A DNA stretch of 64,000 nucleotides, taken from assembly GCA_035079385.1 (NCBI GenBank), contig JAVHKY010000024.1, positions 2,356,001-2,420,000 on the forward strand, written 5' to 3'. Source of the DNA: Aspidiotus rigidus. Lineage: Eukaryota; Arthropoda; Insecta; Hemiptera; Diaspididae. Positions 39,390-51,100 of the stretch are shown piece by piece (position 1 is the stretch's first letter; the number at the start of each line of letters is the position of its first letter). The position numbers were made by a program, and so were the translations under genes. The notes beneath the pieces were generated by a model, which did not search any database, was not told where the DNA came from, and saw only the letters and a list, made by a program, of their open reading frames with translations.

Positions 39390-41940
39390 AGTCAAAAAAA
39401 TTTTGCTGAAGCAAACGTTTCTTTGCTGAAAATCGTTCGGGATGTGGTCCTGAACAACATACAGTCGAACCTTTCTAAGTCGAACATTGATAAACCGAAT
39501 TTCAGGATATGTACTAAAACTCCCAGGCGTTTTCCCCCTGGAGCTTCTTTTCTCGTGGGGGTTCGAACTCCCCAAAAATTAGTTTTTCGCCTATATCGCG
39601 TGAAATTGAAATTGTATTAAAAAACGTTTCAAACAAAAGTAGTTCCTCGTTAAATTTCCTACCAAGTAACGTATTCAACTTTCAGCGTATGCCAATTAGT
39701 GCCTTTGTAAAGGGCGTTCAAAAGAGTCCTAAAACCAGTTTTCCCATATATCTCACAAAATTAAAATTTATTAAAAAATGTTTCAAAAAAAAGTTGTTCC
39801 TCGTTATATTTGCTATAAAACGAGTTATTCATCCTTCAGGAAGTTCTGTTTTAATAGGGGTTTCAACTCCCCCAAGATTTAGTCTTTTGCTTATATATTA
39901 TTGTCTAATAGAAATTTTATTAAAAAATATTTCAAACAAAAGTTGTTCCTCGTTGAATTTCCTACCAAATGACGTATTCAAGGTTCAGCGTAGGTCAATT
40001 AGTGTCCCGTCAGAGTCTTAAAAGGCCGTTCAAAAGAGGACCAAAATCAGTTGTTTCATACATTTCCCAAAATTGAAATTTCATGAAAAAATGTTTCAAA
40101 TAAAAGTTGTTCTTCGTTGAATTTCTTATCAAATAAGCTACTAAGCTTTCAGAATAGAGTAATTCGTCTATAAAAAAAGTGTATTAGGTACATTTTTCCA
40201 GTAGGTTCCTCAACTGAATCTTACTCCATGAGGCTAGTATATTTCAGGTAATATTTACACATAATTTTATAACATAGCCCGAGGAGGGAGGTCGTTTCGC
40301 GCACATGACTTGAGCTCCACCATCTGTCCTATGCCCTGCCTACCAGTTTTTTACGCTTTCTAATAGGAACAGTGTACGTTAAGCTGCCAGTAGTCTTATA
40401 TTCGGGATGGAGGGACTTGATATTATTCGCTCTCGTCATACTCTTCGCCTGTGATTGCTGAGGAATCGCCATCAGTACTGGACTCATGGTCAGCTTCCTC
40501 GTCCTGACTTGATGCATCCTGTAAGTCGTCCTTAATGTCGTCTACTACCTCTAATACTCCACGTTTTTGCTTCAATAAAATTGCCAAATTACCTTCTTTT
40601 ATCTGTGGAACATCCATTGTTCACCTGCTTTTCGGCAGCTACAGCAAGCATTTCTACAACCTTTAGCACACCCACTAGAAATAAGTTGTAGGAGATGGTC
40701 TGGCGCTGCTCTGGGGCTTTGTTTGTTGTTATAGGCTCCAATATTCCATCAATTCGCTTCCATCACCATTCTAATGGATCTTTTTCATGACCAAGCTACA
40801 AATGTACTTAGTGGTACACTCTGTATAAATGAAACCACACAGCGTCTTCAGTGAGAGGTAGAGAGGTCAAGTACTTTCGGACGGACTTTTTTCGTGAAAC
40901 TTTGAAACCGACATTTGTTCAATGGCTTGTCTCTTGTACTACCGTAGATCAGAGAGTATTGAAGCTACCTTAGAGTCTTTAATACAACGCGGCTTTAATT
41001 GTTTTTATTTCAATACCTAGGTACCACGTGAGTCATGATTATGAGAAAAATATTTATTTAATTTCCATCTTTTCAATATTTCTATCACTGGTAAAAAAAA
41101 TAGTTTCTACAATCTGTAATGATGCAAGACTTCCATAGGTCAGCACCAAAACTATCTGAATAATAAAAAACATATAGCCCATCCTTTTATCTTTAATATC
41201 GAAAACCCTTTTTTACAGACTAGTTGCTCTATCCTGAAAGCTGAATAGCTTAATTGATAGGAAATTCAACGAAGAACAACTTATATTTGAAACATGTTTT
41301 CATAAAATTTCAATTTTATGAGTTATCTGGAAAACTGATTTCGGTCCTCTTCTGAACGGCCTATTATGGCTTTGCCGGGGCACTAATTGACCTAGGCTGA
41401 AGTTTGAATACGTTATTTGGTAAAAAATTTAACGAGGAACAACTTTTGTTTGAAACATTTTTTAATAAAATTTCTATTAGACAAGATATAAGCGAAAGAA
41501 TAAATCTTGGGGGCTTGAAATCTTTATTAAAACAGAACGTCCTGAAGGATGTATAGCTCATTTTATAGCAAATTTATCGAGCAAAAACTTTTGTTTGAAA
41601 CATTTTTCAATAAAATTTCAATTTTGTGAGAATATGGAAAAACTGACTTTGGGACTCTTTTGAACGCCCTTTGCGAAGGCACTAATTGTCATGGGCTGAA
41701 CGTTGGATACGTTATATGGTAGAAAATTTAAAGAGGAACAACTTTTGTTTGAAACATTTTTTAATAAAATTTCAATTTTACACGATATAGGCGAAAAACT
41801 AATTTGGGGGGGGGGGGTTCGAACCCCCATAAAAAACGAAGCTCCAGGGGGAAAACGCGGGATTTTTAATACGTTGTTCAGTATCATATCCTGAACCATT
41901 TTCAGCTATGAAACGTTTGCTCTAGCAAAATTTTTTTTTT
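39390..41940. mobile_element. Large foldback element with internally repeated arms
   Basis: The left arm (about 39390-40160) and right arm (about 41200-41940) are inverted copies: GCAAACGTTTCTTTGCTGAAAAT near 39410 pairs with the end near 41920, and GGGCGTTCAAAAGAGTCC near 39713 pairs with 41660. Inside each arm the unit 'AAACATTTTTTAATAAAATTTC ... AACGAGGAACAACTTTTG' repeats about four times at ~150-170 bp spacing. Single units also occur at about 55300 and 55480. The ~1-kb centre holds one small acidic ORF. This resembles Drosophila FB-type architecture. Confidence 0.7.
40423..40617 (-). CDS. Small acidic ORF in the foldback centre (64 aa)
   Basis: ATG at 40617 (context AACAATGG) encodes MDVPQIKEGNLAILLKQKRG and a long acidic end (DEEADHESSTDGDSS..) to a TAA. 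Only 64 codons. The C-terminal acidic patch suggests the end of a larger protein, so it may be a captured or retroposed gene fragment carried by the foldback element. An in-frame TGA lies just upstream of the ATG. Family not recognised. Confidence 0.25.
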   Translation of the reverse strand: MDVPQIKEGNLAILLKQKRGVLEVVDDIKDDLQDASSQDEEADHESSTDGDSSAITGEEYDESE

Positions 41941-42189
41941 TTTTTTTCTTATTTGCCTACACTATGAGGAGACAATAGTGAGATATGATGAGAAAATGCG
42001 CTTATTTCCGCTCCTTGCTGTAGGATTTGAACTCGCTTACTCTTTGTGCGTTTGAAGTGGTTGCCAGAAAAATTGTATTTGGTATCCTCTCTTGTCTAGG
42101 GACTGAAATTCTTTTATAAAACTTACTAGTTGGGTACATTAAGAAGGATGAGAGTCCCCAGATCTGAAAAAAGATAGGAATAGGCCGGA

Positions 42190-42739
42190 CGTGCGTGACC
42201 ATTATGAGCCGGGAGAGAATGATTTCTTCAAGGCGGTTACTTCGATTGGAACAAGTCCTTTGCTTTCAATCGCTCCAAGTTTGTTTGAATGCGGATTTTC
42301 TCCAAAGGCATGCCTGGAGTCAAGTATCAGGGTTCTAAGGTCAGAAGGAGCAGCGGTAAGTACAAAGTCGGAAATTATGTGGGATACAAAGGAATCTTTT
42401 GGGACAGTCTTTGGCGGCGAAGACAATTACGTCATGTTCCGGGAAGTTGATGTGACCCGGAATCCACAGGAAGGAGAGAGATGTAGAAGTGGATGATAGT
42501 AAATGAACGCGCTGATAGGGAATTAATTGAATAAGAGTCCTGTATAGCCAGGAGAGACAAAAGTGAGACAATCAACAGCAGAAATTCGAGCTGGGAGTGA
42601 GGAGATGGAGATGAGAAAGAAAAGGGTATTATGACGTTCTGTTTGGTAGTGAAAATAGAGGCAGGCAGAATTTTCCAATCAACTACCATCAAACTCAGAA
42701 GAAAGACGAGAAGTAAAAGCAAGCGGAGGCCAACCGATA
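42190..42739 (-). pseudogene. LINE RNase H fragment, interrupted by the Penelope element
   Basis: On the minus strand FLWIPGHINFPEHD (about 42430-42475) matches the RNase H end motif of the LINE at 56482-57180 (IWIPGHTNFPDHD), and LLAIQDSYSIN (about 42555) matches the segment before it. The frame is broken. The Penelope-like element inserted directly beside it. Confidence 0.6.
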
Positions 42740-42933
42740 GTAGTATATAAATTAAACGAATCCGTTCCTTAAGGTTACGGCTATCCATCATAAACGAAAA
42801 AACGAATACTCCAAGGGGAGAGTAAACAAATGCAAACCGCAGAAAATAAAAACGAAGGGAGCGCTTTCGGTTAAACAACCATCTTCAAACCTGAAATGAA
42901 AGCAACTGACGAACGAATGAGAAGGAAGAGGTA

Positions 42934-44877
42934 TTAAGATCGTCCGAACGAGAAATCACGGTGTGAATCATAAACCTGTTCGATCAAGCCATCTTCCGGA
43001 ATATACGAGTTGAGTATAGTGATACCGTCAGTGTTGAGGTGACGCAGTATCTCTATATTCTCGAGGGCGATACGTTTACGGTAGGAATTCTCCTTATGGA
43101 GGAGCTTTTCGGATCCCTCGCGGAAACTGTGGCCACTGTTAATCAAATGATCAGCGAAAGCTGACTCCCCTGAGCGTCCCTTCTTCCAAGACTTCAGGTG
43201 CTCGGCTACTCTAACTTTCATCTGGCGGCTGGTCTCACCAATATAAAAGCCTCCACAATCCTCACATTCCATCTTATAAACACCACTCCTTTCATCAACC
43301 GGTATGGGATCCTTCAGTCTCACAAACAACCTCTTGACAGTGGTGAGGTTGTAAAACGCGGGTCTGAAACCAAACGGGCGAAGGGCCCGACCCAATTGCT
43401 GGGAGAAATTCCCCAGGAAAGGGAGACTGATCCAACGCAAACGGCGATCACGGATCGTGTCTCGGGGGAGGGAGGTGGTGGAATCAAGAAGGCTCCTCGT
43501 AACTTTCCTCCGAACCATCACGTCAACGTCGACATTGACTCCATTCACTCTAGCCAGGTGTTTTATGGTAAGTAATTCTTTCTTAAAAGCAGATTGACTC
43601 AACGGAATACGAGTCAGTCTGTGAACTAGGCTATGAAAAGCAGCCATCTTATGAGCAACAGGACCGAACGAACCACCGTGGACTAAAACATCGGTCGTAG
43701 TATCTTTCCTGTAAATTCCAAACTTATGGATACCGTCTATTATAGAGATCGATAAATCCAAAAAGTTGATGGAAAATACCCCTATTTCCAACGTAAATTT
43801 GATGGAAGGGTACCAGGAATTGAGATACCTCAGAAACTCACCAAGGAGATCTGGGTGACCAGTCCAGGTACATAGAACGTCATCAACGTACCTGTGCCAG
43901 TAGTGAATATGATTAAGTAACACCTGGTTCGAGGAAAAGAGGTCAAGTTCAAACTTAGACATGAAAACTTCGGAGATAAGAGAGCCTAGAGGTGATCCAA
44001 TAGGGATCCCTACTTCCTCAGGGAACACGAAAAATTTCCCTTCAAATTTACAGAAGTTAGGGGACCAGCAAGTATTCAGGAGATCAAAAAATTCCTGAAG
44101 CTCATTGTGAGGAATGTTAGCTCTGATGAGTAGCTCACCCATCCGCTGGATAGTAGCAGCCTTAGGAATATTTGGAAACAAACCAACAACATCAAACGAG
44201 CAGATGGTCGTCCCTGGGGGAAGGCTTACATCCCTGAGGACGTCAGTTAAAGAGGCCGAATTCAAGACCGAATGAGGAGATTCGAAATCAATGCGATTTT
44301 TGAACCAACGGTCAAGGAATTTGGCAAGGAGGTAGGTAGGAGAGGAGACAAAAGAAACGACGGGTCGCATCGGGGTATTCTTCTTATGCACTTTGGGCAA
44401 CCGGTAGAGGAGGGGGGGTGTGGGGTTAGGAACCAGGACGGCTTTTTTCAAAGCAGGAGTTTTGATAATAGCCTTACTCCTGTTGATGACACTCCTAACT
44501 TCTCTAACGTGCTTAGGAAAGCTGAAATCCCCACTCTCTTTAGCACCACACTGCTGTAGGACTTCATGGACCTTAGAAGAATAGGCCGACCTCTCCATCA
44601 CTACAACAGCGTTGCCCTTGTCAGCCTTAGTGACGATTAGATCTCCCTCTTTCATCTTCCTCTTTAAACCCTGAATCACTCCTCCCAATTTATTGCTCAT
44701 ACGGGGGAGGGGGTTATTACGGACCAATTCAGCACAGACTTTCTGGGTATTATAACCAGGACCAATCTTAACCGCAAGATCCGCAACAACATTCGCCAAG
44801 GTTTCATCATTCTTAAGGGGAGGCAGACTGAATTTCAAACCTTTCTCAAGGAGGGCTGTTTCGTCACTATTAAACAC
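42934..44877 (-). CDS. Penelope reverse transcriptase with C-terminal GIY-YIG endonuclease (main ORF, 647 aa)
   Basis: RT motifs in order: VTKADKGNAVVVM (~residues 78-90), YRLPKVHK..MRPVVS (~155-175), SFDVVGLFPNIP (motif A), GIPIGSPLGSLISEVFM (motif B), HRYVDDVLC (catalytic YVDD, motif C) and NFLDLSI (motif D/E). The C-terminal ~100 residues are a GIY-YIG nuclease: GVYKMECEDCGGFYIGETSR, then VAEHLKSWKKG and FADHLINSGHSF. This arrangement defines Penelope elements, which copy by target-primed reverse transcription. The frame is intact here, but the N-terminal part upstream is split into other frames (next two entries). Confidence 0.9.
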   Translation of the reverse strand: MFNSDETALLEKGLKFSLPPLKNDETLANVVADLAVKIGPGYNTQKVCAELVRNNPLPRMSNKLGGVIQGLKRKMKEGDLIVTKADKGNAVVVMERSAYSSKVHEVLQQCGAKESGDFSFPKHVREVRSVINRSKAIIKTPALKKAVLVPNPTPPLLYRLPKVHKKNTPMRPVVSFVSSPTYLLAKFLDRWFKNRIDFESPHSVLNSASLTDVLRDVSLPPGTTICSFDVVGLFPNIPKAATIQRMGELLIRANIPHNELQEFFDLLNTCWSPNFCKFEGKFFVFPEEVGIPIGSPLGSLISEVFMSKFELDLFSSNQVLLNHIHYWHRYVDDVLCTWTGHPDLLGEFLRYLNSWYPSIKFTLEIGVFSINFLDLSISIIDGIHKFGIYRKDTTTDVLVHGGSFGPVAHKMAAFHSLVHRLTRIPLSQSAFKKELLTIKHLARVNGVNVDVDVMVRRKVTRSLLDSTTSLPRDTIRDRRLRWISLPFLGNFSQQLGRALRPFGFRPAFYNLTTVKRLFVRLKDPIPVDERSGVYKMECEDCGGFYIGETSRQMKVRVAEHLKSWKKGRSGESAFADHLINSGHSFREGSEKLLHKENSYRKRIALENIEILRHLNTDGITILNSYIPEDGLIEQVYDSHRDFSFGRS

Positions 44878-44891
44878 TACCTGACTATTAT

Positions 44892-45083
44892 TTATGAGGG
44901 GGGGATGGAATTTGTGAACAACAACACCGTCACTCCCCCTTCCTCAACCACATCCTCATTAACTTTCATTAGGGAGGACAACTTCTTATTTTTCCTCTCC
45001 TTCAACTTCACCTCAAACTTCCGACACTTTAAATTGACGTCACGCATAAAGTAATCAAACTCAAGGGGGGGGGGGGAGCACAC
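44892..45083 (-). pseudogene. Penelope ORF, N-terminal piece 2 (frame-shifted)
   Basis: The 63-codon reading CRKFEVKLKERKNKKLSSLM fits the region before the Penelope RT. It is out of frame with the main ORF, with the break near the 7-G run at 44898-44904, and with the first piece at the 12-G run at 45065-45076. Confidence 0.6.
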
Positions 45084-45312
45084 CGGTGAGTCTCGAATGG
45101 ACCATAAGGTTTAATCTAGTCGCAATATTAAATTTACCATACCATCTTCGCAACTCCGTTCTGATCCACTTCTCCCTCATATAATTCTCCAGTTTCTTAG
45201 TCGTAATTTTACAATCGGAATAAAACCGGAATTTAACGAACTTAGGTCTCAAATGCAAAGCTAAACACCGACGAAGAAACCAAATATGAGATCGTTCGTC
45301 AGTTGCTTTCAT
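45061..45312 (-). pseudogene. Penelope ORF, N-terminal piece 1 (frame-shifted)
   Basis: MKATDERSHIWFLRRCLALH opens the element's coding region right after the inverted terminal repeat. The reading then runs into a poly-Pro/Gly tract made by the 12-G run, where the frame is lost. Confidence 0.6.
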
Positions 45313-45430
45313 TTCAGGTTTGAAGATGGTTGTTTAACCGAAAGCGCTCCCATCGTTTTTATTTTCTGCGGTTTGCATTTGTTTACTCTCCCCTTGGAGT
45401 ATTCGTTTTTTCGTTTATGTAGTATATAAA

Positions 45431-47122
45431 CTTGTCACTGCTAAAGTTCAGAGAGGATGACGGGAGGATAAAAATAAATACACTTACAAAATATGCGATA
45501 GAATTGAACAAAACAAAACGTCTAAAATGTTTACGGGTTCATTCAAGGTTAGACCGTGGCCCATTGAAGATGAGAACGGAAACATTTTGACAGATAGAAA
45601 TGAAATAGCGGAACGCTGGAAAACATATTGTCAGGAACTTTACCGCGATTCGTCTTGGAAGCTGTCCGGAATACCAATACCAGGAGAAAAGAAACCAAGT
45701 ATACTAAAGGACGAAATAAGAGGAGAGCTGTCGCGAAGTTGGAGAATAATAAAGCACCGGGAGTTGAAGATATAACGGCTGAAATGTTAAAGGCTAGTGG
45801 TGAGAAGGGTGTCGATATTCTGTATAAAATATGGAGTGATATCTAACTGGCCGAAAGACTGGAGGAAATCTGTCTTTATCCCTCTGCACAAGAAGGGAAG
45901 AACAACTTGCTGTGGAAACCACCGAACTATTTCGCTTATACCACACGGCAGCAAAATTATGCTAAATGCGTTACATGAGAGGTTACGCCACTACATACAC
46001 AGACCAATACCGCTGGGGCAGGCCGGCTCTGTGCAAGGCACAGGGACAAGAGAGTAGATTTTAAACGTACGCCAACTCATTAAGGAGAACCGCGAAATTG
46101 GTAGTCCAGTGACTCTGTTTTATCGACTACAACAAGGCTTTGGGAAGAATTATGGATTGTCCTCGACTCGATGGGCGGTCTCCCTCACCTCATAGCAATT
46201 ATGAGGAACCTAGCTCTAGTGAGACTCCAGGAGAGCGAATCTGGTCTGTTTGAACCATCAAAGGGGGTGCGTCAGGGATGCATCCTCTCGCCGACGCTAT
46301 TCAATATCTTCAGTGAATGCATTTTTCAGAAATGTCTCGAAGGGTGGAATGGCGGAGTCAATATAGGCGGCCAGGAGATCAGTAACCTCCGCTTTGCAGA
46401 TGATACAACGTTATGTGCGAAATCCACGGAGGAAATGGCGGAGCTGGTAAAACATGGGGAGGACGAAAGATCAATACCGTCAAAACAAAAATAATGATTG
46501 TTGATAGAACGTGTGTGCTGCCTCAAAGCACCCTGTTGCCAGAAAACAAGAAAGTAGACACATTTGTATATTTGGAATCTCTTGTAGACGAGGAAGGAAG
46601 CTCAACAAAAGAAATACGCAGAAGAATAATACTAGCGAGAGCTGCTGTCTCCAAACTCAATGTTATCTGGAAAGATGCCGCCATCATCCGCCTACCCAAG
46701 TTGAGGCTGCTGCGCACGCTCGTGTTTCCGGTGTTGTTTGTTGCCTTTGAGATTTGGGTATGCCGACGTCTTTTGAGAATCCCGTGGACAGCGAGACGGA
46801 CAAACATATCCATTATCAACGAACTGAATATTCACACTGGACTGTCCACTATCTGGGACTAATGAATTTTAAAATTTTTTGGCCACATCATTCGTAGACC
46901 CTCGGGTAACCTGGAGAAACTGGTGGTCCAGGAAAAAGTCGAGAGTAAAAGACTAAGAGGTCACTCGCGATATATCAGGTCAAGGAGATTTCGGACCAGT
47001 CCCTGGAATGGGCTTTACGTAGAGTGGAAGATCGGACAGACTAGGAACTAGTGGTGGAGGCAATTGGTTGATGGATCGCCGAGGCTTCAGACATGAAGCA
47101 CAAGGACCGATGATGATGACTG
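45431..47122 (+). pseudogene. 5'-truncated, frame-broken LINE reverse transcriptase
   Basis: Successive frames read as one RT. Pieces are ERWKTYCQELYRDSS (45.6 kb), KLENNKAPGVEDITAEMLKA (45.75 kb), WPKDWRKSVFIPLHKKG (45.85 kb), KGVRQGCILSPTLFNI and LRFADDTTL (catalytic FADD, 46.39 kb), then VDTFVYLESLVDEEG..EIRRRI (46.56 kb). It ends in GNLEKLVVQ and a GATGATGATGA tail (47.11 kb). At least four frameshifts or stops. The tail and 'EIRRRI' type end fit RTE-like or related endonuclease-RT LINEs; the clade is not certain. It abuts the Penelope target duplication. Confidence 0.8.
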
Positions 47123-48119
47123 ATCATTACTCCTTAGATCGAGTACGTGTATCCTGGTTTTAGATCCAGTCTTGAATCCGTCGGTAAAGTAGGGCTAGTG
47201 GATCAGAAAATTGGTGAAGGGATAATGCTTCTACTGAGTTATCGGTATATAGTCTTCACGCTGTGACTGTGTTTCTTGTGGTTTTGGTAATTTTTGTACT
47301 CGTTGTAGTACATTACCCTTTGAATATCTACAACCATAAAATTCAAGAGTGGTTCTGATGTTATTTGTGAGAATTCGTCGATAATTTGTATCAGAAGTCA
47401 GGATGATGCGAGATGAACATCGAGAAAATAGGTGCCAACGAACTGACAGAATAAAAAATATCAAAATTGTCACTTCTTTTTGCGGGGGTGTAGGTAAACT
47501 CACTGTCCCCATGGGGAAAATCCTTGCGCGTGGGATTGTCGGGTTTTCCCATCGTCTCATCATTCGTGTTCTCCTTTCTTATAATTATGGAAAATGTTAT
47601 ACACAGTGATCGCAGAGTCCATCTCAGCTCGTATCAATTAAATACTATGAGGTGCCTTGCAGAAAAATGATGCCAACGTCAAACCCTATCACTATTTTTA
47701 ATCGAGAGAAATATCGCTCTCAAAGATGAAATTCACGTCAGTGATGTGTACACTGTAATTCCAGATAAACAGAACGATAATTTCGCTTCGCTATATGCGA
47801 GTACGCAATCTTAATCAACATAAACCTGTAGTACTCATACTTGGCTGAAATAATACAGATAATGGTTGTCCTACGACTTGATGTCGTTTCAATGTAAAAT
47901 GAATCTCATTTATGGCATCTGCCTGCAACATCTGTTCATTAAGCTTCAATCTCGAATTAGCCACAATATGATAATTTTCGATTCTTTCATTGCCAACGTT
48001 ATAAACGAAACATCAATCCTGAAAGAAAGAAAACAAAAAAAAAAAAAAAAAAAATTGCATACGAGAAAAATTCTTTCTATTTTCATCCCACATACCAAGA
48101 ATTGAATATTACCTTCGCG
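47123..48119. other. Intergenic stretch upstream of the convertase gene
   Basis: No gene seen. A poly-A tract (48032-48052) lies 70 bp upstream of the convertase start codon. Confidence 0.45.
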
Positions 48120-51100
48120 ATGATAGACGTGAAACGATTTTGCTTCTCCGACGAAATTATGCATTCTACTTTGATCATTTTTACGTTGACGAGTTCGCTC
48201 GTACTGCTTGTGTCTTGTAGAACGAGTGCCAGGGAGAGGGAAGCCGAGTACTTCACCAACACTTGGTCCGTACGGAGTTTAGGCGGTACTGAAAAAGCTA
48301 AGACACTCGCCTGGAATCTGGGGTTCGATTTCGTCGAGCAGGTAAGTCCGTGTGGATTGGACCATGGGTGGCTGCCTATTATTTTGATTCATTTTAATTT
48401 GTAGGTTTCCGAAGGACTTCCCGACGTCTATCTATTTCGCGACGGCACATACCCTGAGAAAACGAATCACACCGCCGATCACATTACAAAAAAACTGAAA
48501 GAAGTTCCAGAAGTATTTACCTCGTTTCTTTTATACGTACGATGGTCAAGACGGACGTCTAATTGTACAAAATTTGTCGAACATTCCAGATTACATGGGT
48601 CGAACAACAAGCCGCTGAAAAGCGAGTGACACGTTCCTTCCTCAGTTCGTTCATACCCGACGCATTTATCGAGGGTTTCGGTTTCCGAGAACCCCCTCAG
48701 GCGCCCCCATTAAGAGGCAAATCATTGTTGTCGTGGGACGGTCCAGCCGACGCGTACGCTTGTCTTGATTCAAAAAATCCGCGAGCGAAACCGATTTACA
48801 AATCGTTGAATTTAAACGACGAGTACTGGCTGAGACAATATTACATTGTAAGGACTTCTCTATCAATTTATGAACGTTTTCAAAATTTGCACCTAATTTT
48901 CTTCGAATATCCAGCAAGATTGTCGCGATAATTTTGACAAACCGCCGAGCGATTTAAATCTGGTCCCGGTCTGGCTAAAGTATCACCTTTTTGGCAATAA
49001 TATAAAAGTTATCGTCGTCGATGATGGAGTCGAGACTGATCACCTGGATTTGATCGATAACTACGTGAGCGCTGTCGTGTAGTTTGGAGGTATAATACAG
49101 GATGAATCTAGTGTGCTAACGCGGATGATTTTGTATAGGATCCTACTCTAGGTTTGGACTTACAAGATGACGATAGATCACCGGATCCTGAGCACGTTGG
49201 CGGACGGAAGTATTCGCATGGAACGCGATGCGCCGGCGTCATTGGGATGAAAGCTAACAACACCATTTGCGGAGTTGGCATCGCTCCTTCTGTCACCTTG
49301 GGCGGTGAATAATGTTCCTTTATCTTGTGGAAAGTAACTTTAACGAGATATCATTGTGTACCTTTTTCGATTTCCAGCTGTCCGACTGCTAGGACCGAAC
49401 CCATCGACAGATTTCAAGGATGGAAGAGCACTTCTGTTCAAACACACCGAAGCGCACATCATGTCCAATTCGTGGGGGCCTAACGATGACGGCAAAACGA
49501 TGTCCTATTTCGGACCGCAGACACGTTCCGCATTGAAAACAGGAGTTACCAAGGTCTTTATAAAGTAACTTACTTAAGCAGGTTGGAAAGATGATATTGG
49601 CGATTATTGATAGTGGAAGTGTTCTCGCAGGGTCGTGGAGGGAAAGGATTACTTTATATTTTTGCCTGCGGAAATGGTAAAAAAGATGGCGATAATTGCG
49701 GATGCGATCCTTTTGTCAGTACCATTTACACGATCGCGGTGGCGAGTTGCGATCATAAAGGCAAAATCACCAATTATTCGGAGCGTTGTGCCAGCGTTAT
49801 GGTGACCACTTACTCCGGTGACAGAAGTACTCCTTACAATGTGGTGAGTACAAGAACCTGATTCTTACTAAAAACTTTTGGAACACTTCAAAACCTGGTT
49901 TCTCACTAGGTTACTACGGATATTGGTCGGCTTAGAACAGAGTGCACCACAGAGCATACCGGTACGTCGGCATCTGCACCGATGGTCGCTGGAGGAGTAA
50001 CACTGGCGCTTGAGGCTAAGTAATATCTACGTTTTCTTATAGTTGGTATTGTGTATATCTTTCCAAGAAGCCCGAGAGAGGCGTGTTATTCAACCAGACT
50101 TTCTTCCATTGTTGCAGTTCGCTTCTGACGTGGCGTTGTATACAACATTTACTCGCGTGGACGAGTCAAGTCGCTCCGCTGGCGAATAACAAAAATACGT
50201 GGATGAAGAACGGGGCCGGGTTTTACGTGAGCCACGATTTTGGTTTTGGTTTGTTGAATATAGAGAAACTGGTGGAGAAGGCGAAAGATTTCAAACGCGT
50301 TGGCCCGATGAATACCTGCATTTCGCGAGCTCAGCTGAAGTGAGGCAGATTTTTCTGAATTTGCGAGGGATTGAAAAAGACTCAATCTGACGGTGCGGGA
50401 ACGATCACGCGAATTTAAACAGATACATCTAATTTTACAGAGAGGGAATGCCGTTCCAGAGTCACCTTAAGGTGGATATAACCACCGATGGTTGTAAAGA
50501 TAGTCCGTCCGAGGTGCTGTATTTGGAGCACGTTCAAGTGACCGTATCGTTAGCTTTTCCTAGACGCGGTAATCTGCAGATAACCCTCACTTCTCCAGCG
50601 GGTATGTGTTTTAATGTTGTAGTCTCATAATAGGTATTTCATTTGCTGACTCTGCGTGTGTGTGCGCGCGTTCGAAATAAGCTGAAGATTTACAATAATT
50701 TATGTCGCATGATGGAGTACGTGCGGGTTGCGTTTGCATTTTAATTTTGTTTTCTCCAACATTGGAATTGACCCTTTCGGGTATAACTTTAGTGAAGGAA
50801 GAATCTCCTCTACTCGGCAACCGCCAAGCTGCAGTGCCCTCCTGGCGCTCACAAAAACATAAGAACACACATAATAGCAACACCACCACATTACACAATA
50901 AAGTAGATCGCTGTTGGAGTTTCTATATCTTCTTCTGTCTTCAGGGATGATCTTAGTCCTCTTCTTTCTGCAAATCTGGATGTTGATGGACACAGGTGTT
51001 GAGTAGGCCATAGCGTGATTCTGCATTTGCCTATTCCATTCCTGGTCCATCTTCCTCTTCATAACGGTGGCCGCAAATGCAGACACCTGGTTCCATGCTT

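Larger units (their letters stand above)
42740..45430 (-). mobile_element. Penelope-like element with 12-bp target duplication and 128-bp inverted termini
   Basis: GTAGTATATAAA lies at both 42740-42751 and 45419-45430, a 12-bp duplication bounding the element 42752-45418. The 128-bp segment 42789-42916 is inverted at 45292-45419 with hardly any differences. Inside lies a Penelope RT-GIY-YIG coding region on the minus strand. The terminal repeats contain TGAAGAT-GGTT-GTTT-AACC-GAAAGC (45321-45344 on +), a hammerhead-like arrangement known in the family. The insertion looks young. Confidence 0.88.

Noticed and set aside
43198..43575. 125-codon + strand ORF
   Set aside because: Antisense shadow of the Penelope RT/GIY-YIG coding region.
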